Positions 13,040 to 27,849 of a DNA stretch of 64,000 nt are shown one piece after another. The DNA is taken from NCBI GenBank assembly GCA_963082975.1, contig OY720348.1:65001719-65065718 (forward strand), given 5' to 3'. Positions within the stretch are counted from its first letter, which is position 1. Every line of letters begins with the position of its first letter. Both the position numbers and the translations under genes were made by a program. Under the pieces are notes generated by a model, which was given only the letters and a program-made list of their open reading frames with translations, ran no database searches and had not been told where the DNA came from. The stretch is from Labia minor. Its lineage: Eukaryota; Arthropoda; Insecta; Dermaptera; Spongiphoridae.

Positions 13040-16000
13040 TTTTCCCTTTAATATTTGAACAAAATCACTCTTATCTGAATGAATTCAATGAAAATATTTA
13101 AGAAATCGATCAAATATGAATTTATTCGTCATTAGAAATCTGAAAATGAATAAAATAAAATAAAAAAGATAATTTTATCCCTCGTATTTAAAAAAGTAGG
13201 ATTATCCCTTTAATATTTGATAAAAATCAGACTTTTCCGTAAGAATTAAATGAAAATATTTAAGAAATCGATCAAATATGAATTTATTCGTCAATAGAAT
13301 CAGAAAATGAATAAAATAAAAAAAAAAGATAATTTTATTCCTCGTATTTAAAAAAGTAGGATTATCCCTTTAATATTTGATAAAAATCAGACTTTTCCGT
13401 AAGAATTCAATGAAAATATTTAAGAAATCGATCAAATATGAATTTATTCGTCAATAGAATCAGAAAATGAATAAAATAAAATATAAAAGATAATTTTATT
13501 CCTCGTATTTAAAAAAGTAGGATTATCCCTTTAATATTTGATAAAAATCAGACTTTTCCGTAAGAATTAAATGAAAATATTTAAGAAATCTATCAAATAT
13601 GAATTTATTCGTTATTAGAATCAGAAAATGAATAAAATAAAATATAAAAGATAATTTTATCCCTCGTATTTAAAAAAGTAGGATTTTCCCTTTAATATTT
13701 GATAAAAATCAGACTTTTCCGTAAGAATTAAATGAAAATATTTAAGAAATCTATCAAATATGAATTTATTCGTTATTAGAATCAGAAAATGAATAAAATA
13801 AAATATAAAAGATAATTTTATCCCTCGTATTTAAAAAAGTAGGATTTTCCCTTTAATATTTGATAAAAATCAGACTTTTCCGTAAGAATTCAATGAAAAT
13901 ATTTAAGAAATCGATCAAATATGAATTTATTCGTCATTAGAATCAGAAAATGAATAAAATAAAATATCAAAGATAATTTTATCCCTCGTATTTAAAAAAG
14001 TAGGTTTTTCCCTTTAATATTTGATCAAAATCAGACTTTTCCGTAAGAATTCAATGAAAATATTTAAGAAATCGATCAAATATGAATTTATTCGTCATTA
14101 GAATCTGAAAATGAATTAAATAAAATATCAAAGATAATTTTATCCCTCGTATTTAAAAAAGTAGGATTTTCCCTTTAATATTTGAACAAAATCACTCTTA
14201 TCTGAATGAATTCAATGAAAATATTTAAGAAATCGATCAAATATGAATTTATTCGTCAATAGAATCAGAAAATGAATAAAATAAAATATCAAAGATAATT
14301 TTATCCCTCGTATTTAAAAAATTAGCATTTTCCCTTTAATATTTGAACATAATCAGACTTTTCTGTAAGAATCCAATGAAAATATTTAAGAAATCTATCA
14401 AATATGAATTTATTCGTTATTAGAATCAGAAAATGAATAAAATAAAATATAAAAGATAATTTTATCCCTCGTATTTAAAAAAGTAGGATTTTCCCTTTAA
14501 TATTTGATAAAAATCAGACTTTTCCGTAAGAATTCAATGAAAATATTTAAGAAATCGATCAAATATGAATTTATTCGTCATTAGAATCAGAAAATGAATA
14601 AAATAAAATATCAAAGATAATTTTATCCCTCGTATTTAAAAAAGTAGGTTTTTCCCTTTAATATTTGATCAAAATCAGACTTTTCCGTAAGAATTCAATG
14701 AAAATATTTAAGAAATCGATCAAATATGAATTTATTCGTCATTAGAATCTGAAAATGAATTAAATAAAATATCAAAGATAATTTTATCCCTCGTATTTAA
14801 AAAAGTAGGATTTTCCCTTTAATATTTGAACAAAATCACTCTTATCTGAATGAATTCAATGAAAATATTTAAGAAATCGATCAAATATGAATTTATTCGT
14901 CAATAGAATCAGAAAATGAATAAAATAAAATATCAAAGATAATTTTATCCCTCGTATTTAAAAAAGTAGGATTTTCCCTTTAATATTTGATAAAAATCAG
15001 ACTTTTCCGTAAGAATTCAATGAAAATATTTAAGAAATCGATCAAATATGAATTTATTCGTCATTAGAATCAGAAAATGAATAAAATAAAATATCAAAGA
15101 TAATTTTATCCCTCGTATTTAAAAAAGTAGGATTTTCCCTTTAATATTTGATCAAAATCAGACTTTTCCGTAAGAATTCAATGAAAATATTTAAGAAATC
15201 GATCAAATATGAATTTATTCGTCATTAGAATCAGAAAATTAATAAAATAAAATATCAAAGATAATTTTATCCCTCGTATTTAAAAAATTAGCATTTTCCC
15301 TTTAATATTTGAACATAATCAGACTTTTCTGTAAGAATCCAATGAAAATATTTAAGAAATCGATCAAATATGAATTTATTCGTCACTAGAATCAGAAAAT
15401 GAATAAAATAAAATATCAAAGATAATTTTATCCCTCGTATTTAAAAAAGTAGGATTTTCCCTTTAATATTTGAACAAAATCACTCTTATCTGAATGAATT
15501 CAATGAAAATATTTAAGAAATCGATCAAATATGAATTTATTCGTCAATAGAATCAGAAAATGAATAAAATAAAATATCAAAGATAATTTTATCCCTCGTA
15601 TATAAAAAAGTAGGATTTTCCCTTTAATATTTGATCAAAATCAGACTTTTCCGTAAGAATTCAATGAAAATATTTAAGAAATCGATCAAATATGAATTTA
15701 TTCGTCATTAGAATCAGAAAATTAATAAAATAAAATATCAAAGATAATTTTATCCCTCGTATTTAAAAAATTAGCATTTTCCCTTTAATATTTGAACATA
15801 ATCAGACTTTTCTGTAAGAATCCAATGAAAATATTTAAGAAATCGATCAAATATGAATTTATTCGTCACTAGAATCAGAAAATGAATAAAATAAAATATC
15901 AAAGATAATTTTATCCCTCGTATTTAAAAAAGTAGGATTTTCCCTTTAATATTTGAACAAAATCAGACATTTCCGTAAGAATTCAATGAAAATATTTAAG

Positions 16001-18513
16001 AAATCGATCAAATATGAATTTATTCGTCATTAGAATCAGAAAATGAATAAAATAAAATATATAAGATAATTTTATCCCTCGTATTTAAAAAAGTAGGATT
16101 TTCCCTTTAATATTTGAACAAAATCACTCTTATCTGAATGAATTCAATGAAAATATTTAAGAAATCGATCAAATATGAATTTATTCGTCATTAGAAATCT
16201 GAAAATGAATAAAATAAAATAAAAAAGATAATTTTATCCCTCGTATTTAAAAAAGTAGGATTATCCCTTTAATATTTGATAAAAATCAGACTTTTCCGTA
16301 AGAATTAAATGAAAATATTTAAGAAATCGATCAAATATGAATTTATTCGTCAATAGAATCAGAAAATGAATAAAATAAAAAAAAAAGATAATTTTATTCC
16401 TCGTATTTAAAAAAGTAGGATTATCCCTTTAATATTTGATAAAAATCAGACTTTTCCGTAAGAATTCAATGAAAATATTTAAGAAATCGATCAAATATGA
16501 ATTTATTCGTCAATAGAATCAGAAAATGAATAAAATAAAATATAAAAGATAATTTTATTCCTCGTATTTAAAAAAGTAGGATTATCCCTTTAATATTTGA
16601 TAAAAATCAGACTTTTCCGTAAGAATTAAATGAAAATATTTAAGAAATCTATCAAATATGAATTTATTCGTTATTAGAATCAGAAAATGAATAAAATAAA
16701 ATATAAAAGATAATTTTATCCCTCGTATTTAAAAAAGTAGGATTTTCCCTTTAATATTTGATAAAAATCAGACTTTTCCGTAAGAATTAAATGAAAATAT
16801 TTAAGAAATCTATCAAATATGAATTTATTCGTTATTAGAATCAGAAAATGAATAAAATAAAATATAAAAGATAATTTTATCCCTCGTATTTAAAAAAGTA
16901 GGATTTTCCCTTTAATATTTGATAAAAATCAGACTTTTCCGTAAGAATTCAATGAAAATATTTAAGAAATCGATCAAATATGAATTTATTCGTCATTAGA
17001 ATCAGAAAATGAATAAAATAAAATATCAAAGATAATTTTATCCCTCGTATTTAAAAAAGTAGGTTTTTCACTTTAATATTTGATCAAAATCAGACTTTTC
17101 CGTAAGAATTCAATGAAAATATTTAAGAAATCGATCAAATATGAATTTATTCGTCATTAGAATCTGAAAATGAATTAAATAAAATATCAAAGATAATTTT
17201 ATCCCTCGTATTTAAAAAAGTAGGATTTTCCCTTTAATATTTGAACAAAATCACTCTTATCTGAATGAATTCAATGAAAATATTTAAGAAATCGATCAAA
17301 TATGAATTTATTCGTCAATAGAATCAGAAAATGAATAAAATAAAATATCAAAGATAATTTTATCCCTCGTATATAAAAAAGTAGGATTTTCCCTTTAATA
17401 TTTGATCAAAATCAGACTTTTCCGTAAGAATTCAATGAAAATATTTAAGAAATCGACCAAATATGAATTTATTCGTCATTAGAATCAGAAAATTAATAAA
17501 ATAAAATATCAAAGATAATTTTATCCCTCGTATTTAAAAAATTAGCATTTTCCCTTTAATATTTGAACATAATCAGACTTTTCTGTAAGAATCCAATGAA
17601 AATATTTAAGAAATCTATCAAATATGAATTTATTCGTTATTAGAATCAGAAAATGAATAAAATAAAATATAAAAGATAATTTTATCCCTCGTATTTAAAA
17701 AAGTAGGATTTTCCCTTTAATATTTGATAAAAATCAGACTTTTCCGTAAGAATTCAATGAAAATATTTAAGAAATCGATCAAATATGAATTTATTCGTCA
17801 TTAGAATCAGAAAATGAATAAAATAAAATATCAAAGATAATTTTATCCCTCGTATTTAAAAAAGTAGGTTTTTCCCTTTAATATTTGATCAAAATCAGAC
17901 TTTTCCGTAAGAATTCAATGAAAATATTTAAGAAATCGATCAAATATGAATTTATTCGTCATTAGAATCTGAAAATGAATTAAATAAAATATCAAAGATA
18001 ATTTTATCCCTCGTATTTAAAAAAGTAGGATTTTCCCTTTAATATTTGAACAAAATCACTCTTATCTGAATGAATTCAATGAAAATATTTAAGAAATCGA
18101 TCAAATATGAATTTATTCGTCAATAGAATCAGAAAATGAATAAAATAAAATATCAAAGATAATTTTATCCCTCGTATATAAAAAAGTAGGATTTTCCCTT
18201 TAATATTTTATCAAAATCAGACTTTTCCGTAAGAATTCAATGAAAATATTTAAGAAATCGATCAAATATGAATTTATTCGTCATTAGAATCAGAAAATTA
18301 ATAAAATAAAATATCAAAGATAATTTTATCCCTCGTATTTAAAAAATTAGCATTTTCCCTTTAATATTTGAACATAATCAGACTTTTCTGTAAGAATCCA
18401 ATGAAAATATTTAAGAAATCGATCAAATATGAATTTATTCGTCACTAGAATCAGAAAATGAATAAAATAAAATATCAAAGATAATTTTATCCCTCGTATT
18501 TAAAAAAGTAGGA
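13040..18513 (+). repeat. 34-monomer higher-order repeat, copy 1 (5,474 bp)
   Basis: Begins with an L-type marker monomer (ATTAGAAATCTG at 13131) and A10 (13202). Marker monomers at 16190 and 18605 divide the period into 19 plus 15 monomers. The following copy starts exactly 5,474 bp later. The rare TTTTATCAAAATC variant at 18201 recurs at 23675, again 5,474 bp away. Differences from copy 2 that I found: C to A at 17070 (TTTTTCACTTT), T to C at 17457 (CGACCAAAT), and A at 13844 where copy 2 has T at 19318. I did not compare every base, so more may exist, but the copies are clearly close to identical. The 19- and 15-monomer parts share their first five monomers. Confidence 0.93.
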
Positions 18514-21500
18514 TTTTCCCTTTAATATTTGAACAAAATCACTCTTATCTGAATGAATTCAATGAAAATATTTAAGAAATCGATCAAATATGAATTTATT
18601 CGTCATTAGAAATCTGAAAATGAATAAAATAAAATAAAAAAGATAATTTTATCCCTCGTATTTAAAAAAGTAGGATTATCCCTTTAATATTTGATAAAAA
18701 TCAGACTTTTCCGTAAGAATTAAATGAAAATATTTAAGAAATCGATCAAATATGAATTTATTCGTCAATAGAATCAGAAAATGAATAAAATAAAAAAAAA
18801 AGATAATTTTATTCCTCGTATTTAAAAAAGTAGGATTATCCCTTTAATATTTGATAAAAATCAGACTTTTCCGTAAGAATTCAATGAAAATATTTAAGAA
18901 ATCGATCAAATATGAATTTATTCGTCAATAGAATCAGAAAATGAATAAAATAAAATATAAAAGATAATTTTATTCCTCGTATTTAAAAAAGTAGGATTAT
19001 CCCTTTAATATTTGATAAAAATCAGACTTTTCCGTAAGAATTAAATGAAAATATTTAAGAAATCTATCAAATATGAATTTATTCGTTATTAGAATCAGAA
19101 AATGAATAAAATAAAATATAAAAGATAATTTTATCCCTCGTATTTAAAAAAGTAGGATTTTCCCTTTAATATTTGATAAAAATCAGACTTTTCCGTAAGA
19201 ATTAAATGAAAATATTTAAGAAATCTATCAAATATGAATTTATTCGTTATTAGAATCAGAAAATGAATAAAATAAAATATAAAAGATAATTTTATCCCTC
19301 GTATTTAAAAAAGTAGGTTTTTCCCTTTAATATTTGATAAAAATCAGACTTTTCCGTAAGAATTCAATGAAAATATTTAAGAAATCGATCAAATATGAAT
19401 TTATTCGTCATTAGAATCAGAAAATGAATAAAATAAAATATCAAAGATAATTTTATCCCTCGTATTTAAAAAAGTAGGTTTTTCCCTTTAATATTTGATC
19501 AAAATCAGACTTTTCCGTAAGAATTCAATGAAAATATTTAAGAAATCGATCAAATATGAATTTATTCGTCATTAGAATCTGAAAATGAATTAAATAAAAT
19601 ATCAAAGATAATTTTATCCCTCGTATTTAAAAAAGTAGGATTTTCCCTTTAATATTTGAACAAAATCACTCTTATCTGAATGAATTCAATGAAAATATTT
19701 AAGAAATCGATCAAATATGAATTTATTCGTCAATAGAATCAGAAAATGAATAAAATAAAATATCAAAGATAATTTTATCCCTCGTATTTAAAAAATTAGC
19801 ATTTTCCCTTTAATATTTGAACATAATCAGACTTTTCTGTAAGAATCCAATGAAAATATTTAAGAAATCTATCAAATATGAATTTATTCGTTATTAGAAT
19901 CAGAAAATGAATAAAATAAAATATAAAAGATAATTTTATCCCTCGTATTTAAAAAAGTAGGATTTTCCCTTTAATATTTGATAAAAATCAGACTTTTCCG
20001 TAAGAATTCAATGAAAATATTTAAGAAATCGATCAAATATGAATTTATTCGTCATTAGAATCAGAAAATGAATAAAATAAAATATCAAAGATAATTTTAT
20101 CCCTCGTATTTAAAAAAGTAGGTTTTTCCCTTTAATATTTGATCAAAATCAGACTTTTCCGTAAGAATTCAATGAAAATATTTAAGAAATCGATCAAATA
20201 TGAATTTATTCGTCATTAGAATCTGAAAATGAATTAAATAAAATATCAAAGATAATTTTATCCCTCGTATTTAAAAAAGTAGGATTTTCCCTTTAATATT
20301 TGAACAAAATCACTCTTATCTGAATGAATTCAATGAAAATATTTAAGAAATCGATCAAATATGAATTTATTCGTCAATAGAATCAGAAAATGAATAAAAT
20401 AAAATATCAAAGATAATTTTATCCCTCGTATTTAAAAAAGTAGGATTTTCCCTTTAATATTTGATAAAAATCAGACTTTTCCGTAAGAATTCAATGAAAA
20501 TATTTAAGAAATCGATCAAATATGAATTTATTCGTCATTAGAATCAGAAAATGAATAAAATAAAATATCAAAGATAATTTTATCCCTCGTATTTAAAAAA
20601 GTAGGATTTTCCCTTTAATATTTGATCAAAATCAGACTTTTCCGTAAGAATTCAATGAAAATATTTAAGAAATCGATCAAATATGAATTTATTCGTCATT
20701 AGAATCAGAAAATTAATAAAATAAAATATCAAAGATAATTTTATCCCTCGTATTTAAAAAATTAGCATTTTCCCTTTAATATTTGAACATAATCAGACTT
20801 TTCTGTAAGAATCCAATGAAAATATTTAAGAAATCGATCAAATATGAATTTATTCGTCACTAGAATCAGAAAATGAATAAAATAAAATATCAAAGATAAT
20901 TTTATCCCTCGTATTTAAAAAAGTAGGATTTTCCCTTTAATATTTGAACAAAATCACTCTTATCTGAATGAATTCAATGAAAATATTTAAGAAATCGATC
21001 AAATATGAATTTATTCGTCAATAGAATCAGAAAATGAATAAAATAAAATATCAAAGATAATTTTATCCCTCGTATATAAAAAAGTAGGATTTTCCCTTTA
21101 ATATTTGATCAAAATCAGACTTTTCCGTAAGAATTCAATGAAAATATTTAAGAAATCGATCAAATATGAATTTATTCGTCATTAGAATCAGAAAATTAAT
21201 AAAATAAAATATCAAAGATAATTTTATCCCTCGTATTTAAAAAATTAGCATTTTCCCTTTAATATTTGAACATAATCAGACTTTTCTGTAAGAATCCAAT
21301 GAAAATATTTAAGAAATCGATCAAATATGAATTTATTCGTCACTAGAATCAGAAAATGAATAAAATAAAATATCAAAGATAATTTTATCCCTCGTATTTA
21401 AAAAAGTAGGATTTTCCCTTTAATATTTGAACAAAATCAGACATTTCCGTAAGAATTCAATGAAAATATTTAAGAAATCGATCAAATATGAATTTATTCG

Positions 21501-23987
21501 TCATTAGAATCAGAAAATGAATAAAATAAAATATATAAGATAATTTTATCCCTCGTATTTAAAAAAGTAGGATTTTCCCTTTAATATTTGAACAAAATCA
21601 CTCTTATCTGAATGAATTCAATGAAAATATTTAAGAAATCGATCAAATATGAATTTATTCGTCATTAGAAATCTGAAAATGAATAAAATAAAATAAAAAA
21701 GATAATTTTATCCCTCGTATTTAAAAAAGTAGGATTATCCCTTTAATATTTGATAAAAATCAGACTTTTCCGTAAGAATTAAATGAAAATATTTAAGAAA
21801 TCGATCAAATATGAATTTATTCGTCAATAGAATCAGAAAATGAATAAAATAAAAAAAAAAGATAATTTTATTCCTCGTATTTAAAAAAGTAGGATTATCC
21901 CTTTAATATTTGATAAAAATCAGACTTTTCCGTAAGAATTCAATGAAAATATTTAAGAAATCGATCAAATATGAATTTATTCGTCAATAGAATCAGAAAA
22001 TGAATAAAATAAAATATAAAAGATAATTTTATTCCTCGTATTTAAAAAAGTAGGATTATCCCTTTAATATTTGATAAAAATCAGACTTTTCCGTAAGAAT
22101 TAAATGAAAATATTTAAGAAATCTATCAAATATGAATTTATTCGTTATTAGAATCAGAAAATGAATAAAATAAAATATAAAAGATAATTTTATCCCTCGT
22201 ATTTAAAAAAGTAGGATTTTCCCTTTAATATTTGATAAAAATCAGACTTTTCCGTAAGAATTAAATGAAAATATTTAAGAAATCTATCAAATATGAATTT
22301 ATTCGTTATTAGAATCAGAAAATGAATAAAATAAAATATAAAAGATAATTTTATCCCTCGTATTTAAAAAAGTAGGATTTTCCCTTTAATATTTGATAAA
22401 AATCAGACTTTTCCGTAAGAATTCAATGAAAATATTTAAGAAATCGATCAAATATGAATTTATTCGTCATTAGAATCAGAAAATGAATAAAATAAAATAT
22501 CAAAGATAATTTTATCCCTCGTATTTAAAAAAGTAGGTTTTTCCCTTTAATATTTGATCAAAATCAGACTTTTCCGTAAGAATTCAATGAAAATATTTAA
22601 GAAATCGATCAAATATGAATTTATTCGTCATTAGAATCTGAAAATGAATTAAATAAAATATCAAAGATAATTTTATCCCTCGTATTTAAAAAAGTAGGAT
22701 TTTCCCTTTAATATTTGAACAAAATCACTCTTATCTGAATGAATTCAATGAAAATATTTAAGAAATCGATCAAATATGAATTTATTCGTCAATAGAATCA
22801 GAAAATGAATAAAATAAAATATCAAAGATAATTTTATCCCTCGTATATAAAAAAGTAGGATTTTCCCTTTAATATTTGATCAAAATCAGACTTTTCCGTA
22901 AGAATTCAATGAAAATATTTAAGAAATCGATCAAATATGAATTTATTCGTCATTAGAATCAGAAAATTAATAAAATAAAATATCAAAGATAATTTTATCC
23001 CTCGTATTTAAAAAATTAGCATTTTCCCTTTAATATTTGAACATAATCAGACTTTTCTGTAAGAATCCAATGAAAATATTTAAGAAATCTATCAAATATG
23101 AATTTATTCGTTATTAGAATCAGAAAATGAATAAAATAAAATATAAAAGATAATTTTATCCCTCGTATTTAAAAAAGTAGGATTTTCCCTTTAATATTTG
23201 ATAAAAATCAGACTTTTCCGTAAGAATTCAATGAAAATATTTAAGAAATCGATCAAATATGAATTTATTCGTCATTAGAATCAGAAAATGAATAAAATAA
23301 AATATCAAAGATAATTTTATCCCTCGTATTTAAAAAAGTAGGTTTTTCCCTTTAATATTTGATCAAAATCAGACTTTTCCGTAAGAATTCAATGAAAATA
23401 TTTAAGAAATCGATCAAATATGAATTTATTCGTCATTAGAATCTGAAAATGAATTAAATAAAATATCAAAGATAATTTTATCCCTCGTATTTAAAAAAGT
23501 AGGATTTTCCCTTTAATATTTGAACAAAATCACTCTTATCTGAATGAATTCAATGAAAATATTTAAGAAATCGATCAAATATGAATTTATTCGTCAATAG
23601 AATCAGAAAATGAATAAAATAAAATATCAAAGATAATTTTATCCCTCGTATATAAAAAAGTAGGATTTTCCCTTTAATATTTTATCAAAATCAGACTTTT
23701 CCGTAAGAATTCAATGAAAATATTTAAGAAATCGATCAAATATGAATTTATTCGTCATTAGAATCAGAAAATTAATAAAATAAAATATCAAAGATAATTT
23801 TATCCCTCGTATTTAAAAAATTAGCATTTTCCCTTTAATATTTGAACATAATCAGACTTTTCTGTAAGAATCCAATGAAAATATTTAAGAAATCGATCAA
23901 ATATGAATTTATTCGTCACTAGAATCAGAAAATGAATAAAATAAAATATCAAAGATAATTTTATCCCTCGTATTTAAAAAAGTAGGA
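18514..23987 (+). repeat. 34-monomer higher-order repeat, copy 2 (5,474 bp)
   Basis: Second tandem copy of the 13040-18513 unit, with marker monomers at 18605 and 21664 (19 monomers apart) and the next at 24079 (15 monomers further). The order of L, B, G and TTAGCA-preceded N monomers is the same as in copy 1. Its private change is T at 19318, giving GTAGGTTTTTCCC in front of a G-type left half, a combination otherwise typical of B-type monomers. That looks like either a point change or a short conversion tract from the neighbouring B monomer one monomer downstream. Confidence 0.93.
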
Positions 23988-24792
23988 TTTTCCCTTTAAT
24001 ATTTGAACAAAATCACTCTTATCTGAATGAATTCAATGAAAATATTTAAGAAATCGATCAAATATGAATTTATTCGTCATTAGAAATCTGAAAATGAATA
24101 AAATAAAATAAAAAAGATAATTTTATCCCTCGTATTTAAAAAAGTAGGATTATCCCTTTAATATTTGATAAAAATCAGACTTTTCCGTAAGAATTAAATG
24201 AAAATATTTAAGAAATCGATCAAATATGAATTTATTCGTCAATAGAATCAGAAAATGAATAAAATAAAAAAAAAAGATAATTTTATTCCTCGTATTTAAA
24301 AAAGTAGGATTATCCCTTTAATATTTGATAAAAATCAGACTTTTCCGTAAGAATTCAATGAAAATATTTAAGAAATCGATCAAATATGAATTTATTCGTC
24401 AATAGAATCAGAAAATGAATAAAATAAAATATAAAAGATAATTTTATTCCTCGTATTTAAAAAAGTAGGATTATCCCTTTAATATTTGATAAAAATCAGA
24501 CTTTTCCGTAAGAATTAAATGAAAATATTTAAGAAATCTATCAAATATGAATTTATTCGTTATTAGAATCAGAAAATGAATAAAATAAAATATAAAAGAT
24601 AATTTTATCCCTCGTATTTAAAAAAGTAGGATTTTCCCTTTAATATTTGATAAAAATCAGACTTTTCCGTAAGAATTAAATGAAAATATTTAAGAAATCT
24701 ATCAAATATGAATTTATTCGTTATTAGAATCAGAAAATGAATAAAATAAAATATAAAAGATAATTTTATCCCTCGTATTTAAAAAAGTAGGA
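23988..24792 (+). repeat. Start of a third 34-mer copy, broken after 5 monomers
   Basis: 805 bp that repeat the opening of the 34-monomer unit: L-type marker (24079), A10 (24150), G with CAATA, G with GAATTA and TATTA, G with GAATTA and TATTA. At 24793 the order changes to a C-type monomer as at 10786, where copies 1 and 2 continue with a GAATTC, CATTA monomer. The third copy is therefore joined to sequence resembling the 10.8-12.0 kb region. Confidence 0.9.
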
Positions 24793-25987
24793 TTTTCCCT
24801 TTAATATTTGCACAAAATCAGTCTTTTCCGTAAGAATTCAATGAAAATATTTAAGAAATCTATCAAATATGAATTTATTCGTCAATAGAATCAGAAAATG
24901 AATAAAATAAAATATAAAAGATAATTTTATTCCTCGTATTTAAAAAAGTAGGATTATCCCTTTAATATTTGATAAAAATCAGACTTTTCCGTAAGAATTA
25001 AATGAAAATATTTAAGAAATCTATCAAATATGAATTTATTCGTTATTAGAATCAGAAAATGAATAAAATAAAATATAAAAGATAATTTTATCCCTCGTAT
25101 TTAAAAAAGTAGGATTTTCCCTTTAATATTTGATAAAAATCAGACTTTTCCGTAAGAATTAAATGAAAATATTTAAGAAATCTATCAAATATGAATTTAT
25201 TCGTTATTAGAATCAGAAAATGAATAAAATAAAATATAAAAGATAATTTTATCCCTCGTATTTAAAAAAGTAGGATTTTCCCTTTAATATTTGATAAAAA
25301 TCAGACTTTTCCGTAAGAATTCAATGAAAATATTTAAGAAATCTATCAAATATGAATTTATTCGTTATTAGAATCAGAAAATGAATAAAATAAAATATAA
25401 AAGATAATTTTATCCCTCGTATTTAAAAAAGTAGGATTTTCCCTTTAATATTTGATAAAAATCAGACTTTTCCGTAAGAATTCAATGAAAATATTTAAGA
25501 AATCGATCAAATATGAATTTATTCGTCATTAGAATCTGAAAATGAATTAAATAAAATATCAAAGATAATTTTATCCCTCGTATTTAAAAAAGTAGGATTT
25601 TCCCTTTAATATTTGAACAAAATCACTCTTATCTGAATGAATTCAATGAAAATATTTAAGAAATCGATCAAATATGAATTTATTCGTCATTAGAATCTGA
25701 AAATTAATAAAATAAAATATAAAAGATAATTTTATCCCTCGTATTTAAAAAAGTAGGATTTTCCCTTTAATATTTGCACAAAATCAGTCTTTTCCGTAAG
25801 AATTCAATGAAAATATTTAAGAAATCGATCAAATATGAATTTATTCGTCAATAGAATCAGAAAATGAATAAAATAAAATATAAAAGATAATTTTATTCCT
25901 CGTATTTAAAAAAGTAGGATTATCCCTTTAATATTTGATAAAAATCAGACTTTTCCGTAAGAATTCAATGAAAATATTTAAGAAATC
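24793..25987 (+). repeat. 7.5-monomer segment matching 10786-11980
   Basis: Same monomer order as 10786-11980 at an offset of 14,007 bp. It immediately follows the truncated third copy of the 34-mer. The right half of the monomer at 25920 switches to CACTA and TATCAAAG. After it come N (26081), TTAGCA-preceded N (26242) and L (26403, with a private CATGAATTC for AATGAATTC at 26441), in an order different from that after 11980. Confidence 0.85.
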
Positions 25988-26885
25988 GATCAAATATGAA
26001 TTTATTCGTCACTAGAATCAGAAAATGAATAAAATAAAATATCAAAGATAATTTTATCCCTCGTATTTAAAAAAGTAGGATTTTCCCTTTAATATTTGAA
26101 CATAATCAGACTTTTCTGTAAGAATCCAATGAAAATATTTAAGAAATCGATCAAATATGAATTTATTCGTCATTAGAATCAGAAAATTAATAAAATAAAA
26201 TATCAAAGATAATTTTATCCCTCGTATTTAAAAAATTAGCATTTTCCCTTTAATATTTGAACATAATCAGACTTTTCTGTAAGAATCCAATGAAAATATT
26301 TAAGAAATCGATCAAATATGAATTTATTCGTCACTAGAATCAGAAAATGAATAAAATAAAATATCAAAGATAATTTTATCCCTCGTATTTAAAAAAGTAG
26401 GATTTTCCCTTTAATATTTGAACAAAATCACTCTTATCTGCATGAATTCAATGAAAATATTTAAGAAATCGATCAAATATGAATTTATTCGTCAATAGAA
26501 TCAGAAAATGAATAAAATAAAATATCAAAGATAATTTTATCCCTCGTATTTAAAAAAGTAGGATTATCCCTTTAATATTTGATAAAAATCAGACTTTTCC
26601 GTAAGAATTAAATGAAAATATTTAAGAAATCGATCAAATATGAATTTATTCGTTATTAGAATCAGAAAATGAATAAAATAAAATATAAAAGATAATTTTA
26701 TTCCTCGTATTTAAAAAAGTAGGATTATCCCTTTAATATTTGATAAAAATCAGACTTTTCCGTAAGAATTAAATGAAAATATTTAAGAAATCTATCAAAT
26801 ATGAATTTATTCGTTATTAGAATCAGAAAATGAATAAAATAAAATATAAAAGATAATTTTATCCCTCGTATTTAAAAAAGTAGGA

Positions 26886-27849
26886 TTTTCCCTTTAATAT
26901 TTGATAAAAATCAGACTTTTCCGTAAGAATTAAATGAAAATATTTAAGAAATCGATCAAATATGAATTTATTCGTCAATAGAATCAGAAAATGAATAAAA
27001 TAAAAAAAAAAGATAATTTTATTCCTCGTATTTAAAAAAGTAGGATTATCCCTTTAATATTTGATAAAAATCAGACTTTTCCGTAAGAATTCAATGAAAA
27101 TATTTAAGAAATCGATCAAATATGAATTTATTCGTCAATAGAATCAGAAAATGAATAAAATAAAATATAAAAGATAATTTTATTCCTCGTATTTAAAAAA
27201 GTAGGATTATCCCTTTAATATTTGATAAAAATCAGACTTTTCCGTAAGAATTAAATGAAAATATTTAAGAAATCTATCAAATATGAATTTATTCGTTATT
27301 AGAATCAGAAAATGAATAAAATAAAATATAAAAGATAATTTTATCCCTCGTATTTAAAAAAGTAGGATTTTCCCTTTAATATTTGATAAAAATCAGACTT
27401 TTCCGTAAGAATTAAATGAAAATATTTAAGAAATCGATCAAATATGAATTTATTCGTCAATAGAATCAGAAAATGAATAAAATAAAAAAAAAAGATAATT
27501 TTATTCCTCGTATTTAAAAAAGTAGGATTATCCCTTTAATATTTGATAAAAATCAGACTTTTCCGTAAGAATTCAATGAAAATATTTAAGAAATCGATCA
27601 AATATGAATTTATTCGTCAATAGAATCAGAAAATGAATAAAATAAAATATAAAAGATAATTTTATTCCTCGTATTTAAAAAAGTAGGATTATCCCTTTAA
27701 TATTTGATAAAAATCAGACTTTTCCGTAAGAATTAAATGAAAATATTTAAGAAATCTATCAAATATGAATTTATTCGTTATTAGAATCAGAAAATGAATA
27801 AAATAAAATATAAAAGATAATTTTATCCCTCGTATTTAAAAAAGTAGGA
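26886..27849 (+). repeat. 482-bp trimer, two tandem copies with chimeric A10 monomers
   Basis: Copies 26886-27367 and 27368-27849. Each is an A10 monomer (160 bp), a G monomer with TTATCCC, GAATTC and CAATA, and a G monomer with TTATCCC, GAATTA and TATTA. Unlike other A10 monomers these begin TTTTCCC and have no marker monomer in front: the left half is that of a GAATTA, TATTA monomer and the right half that of an A10. A third chimeric A10 of this kind is at 34613-34772. The join is in the invariant core. Confidence 0.9.
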
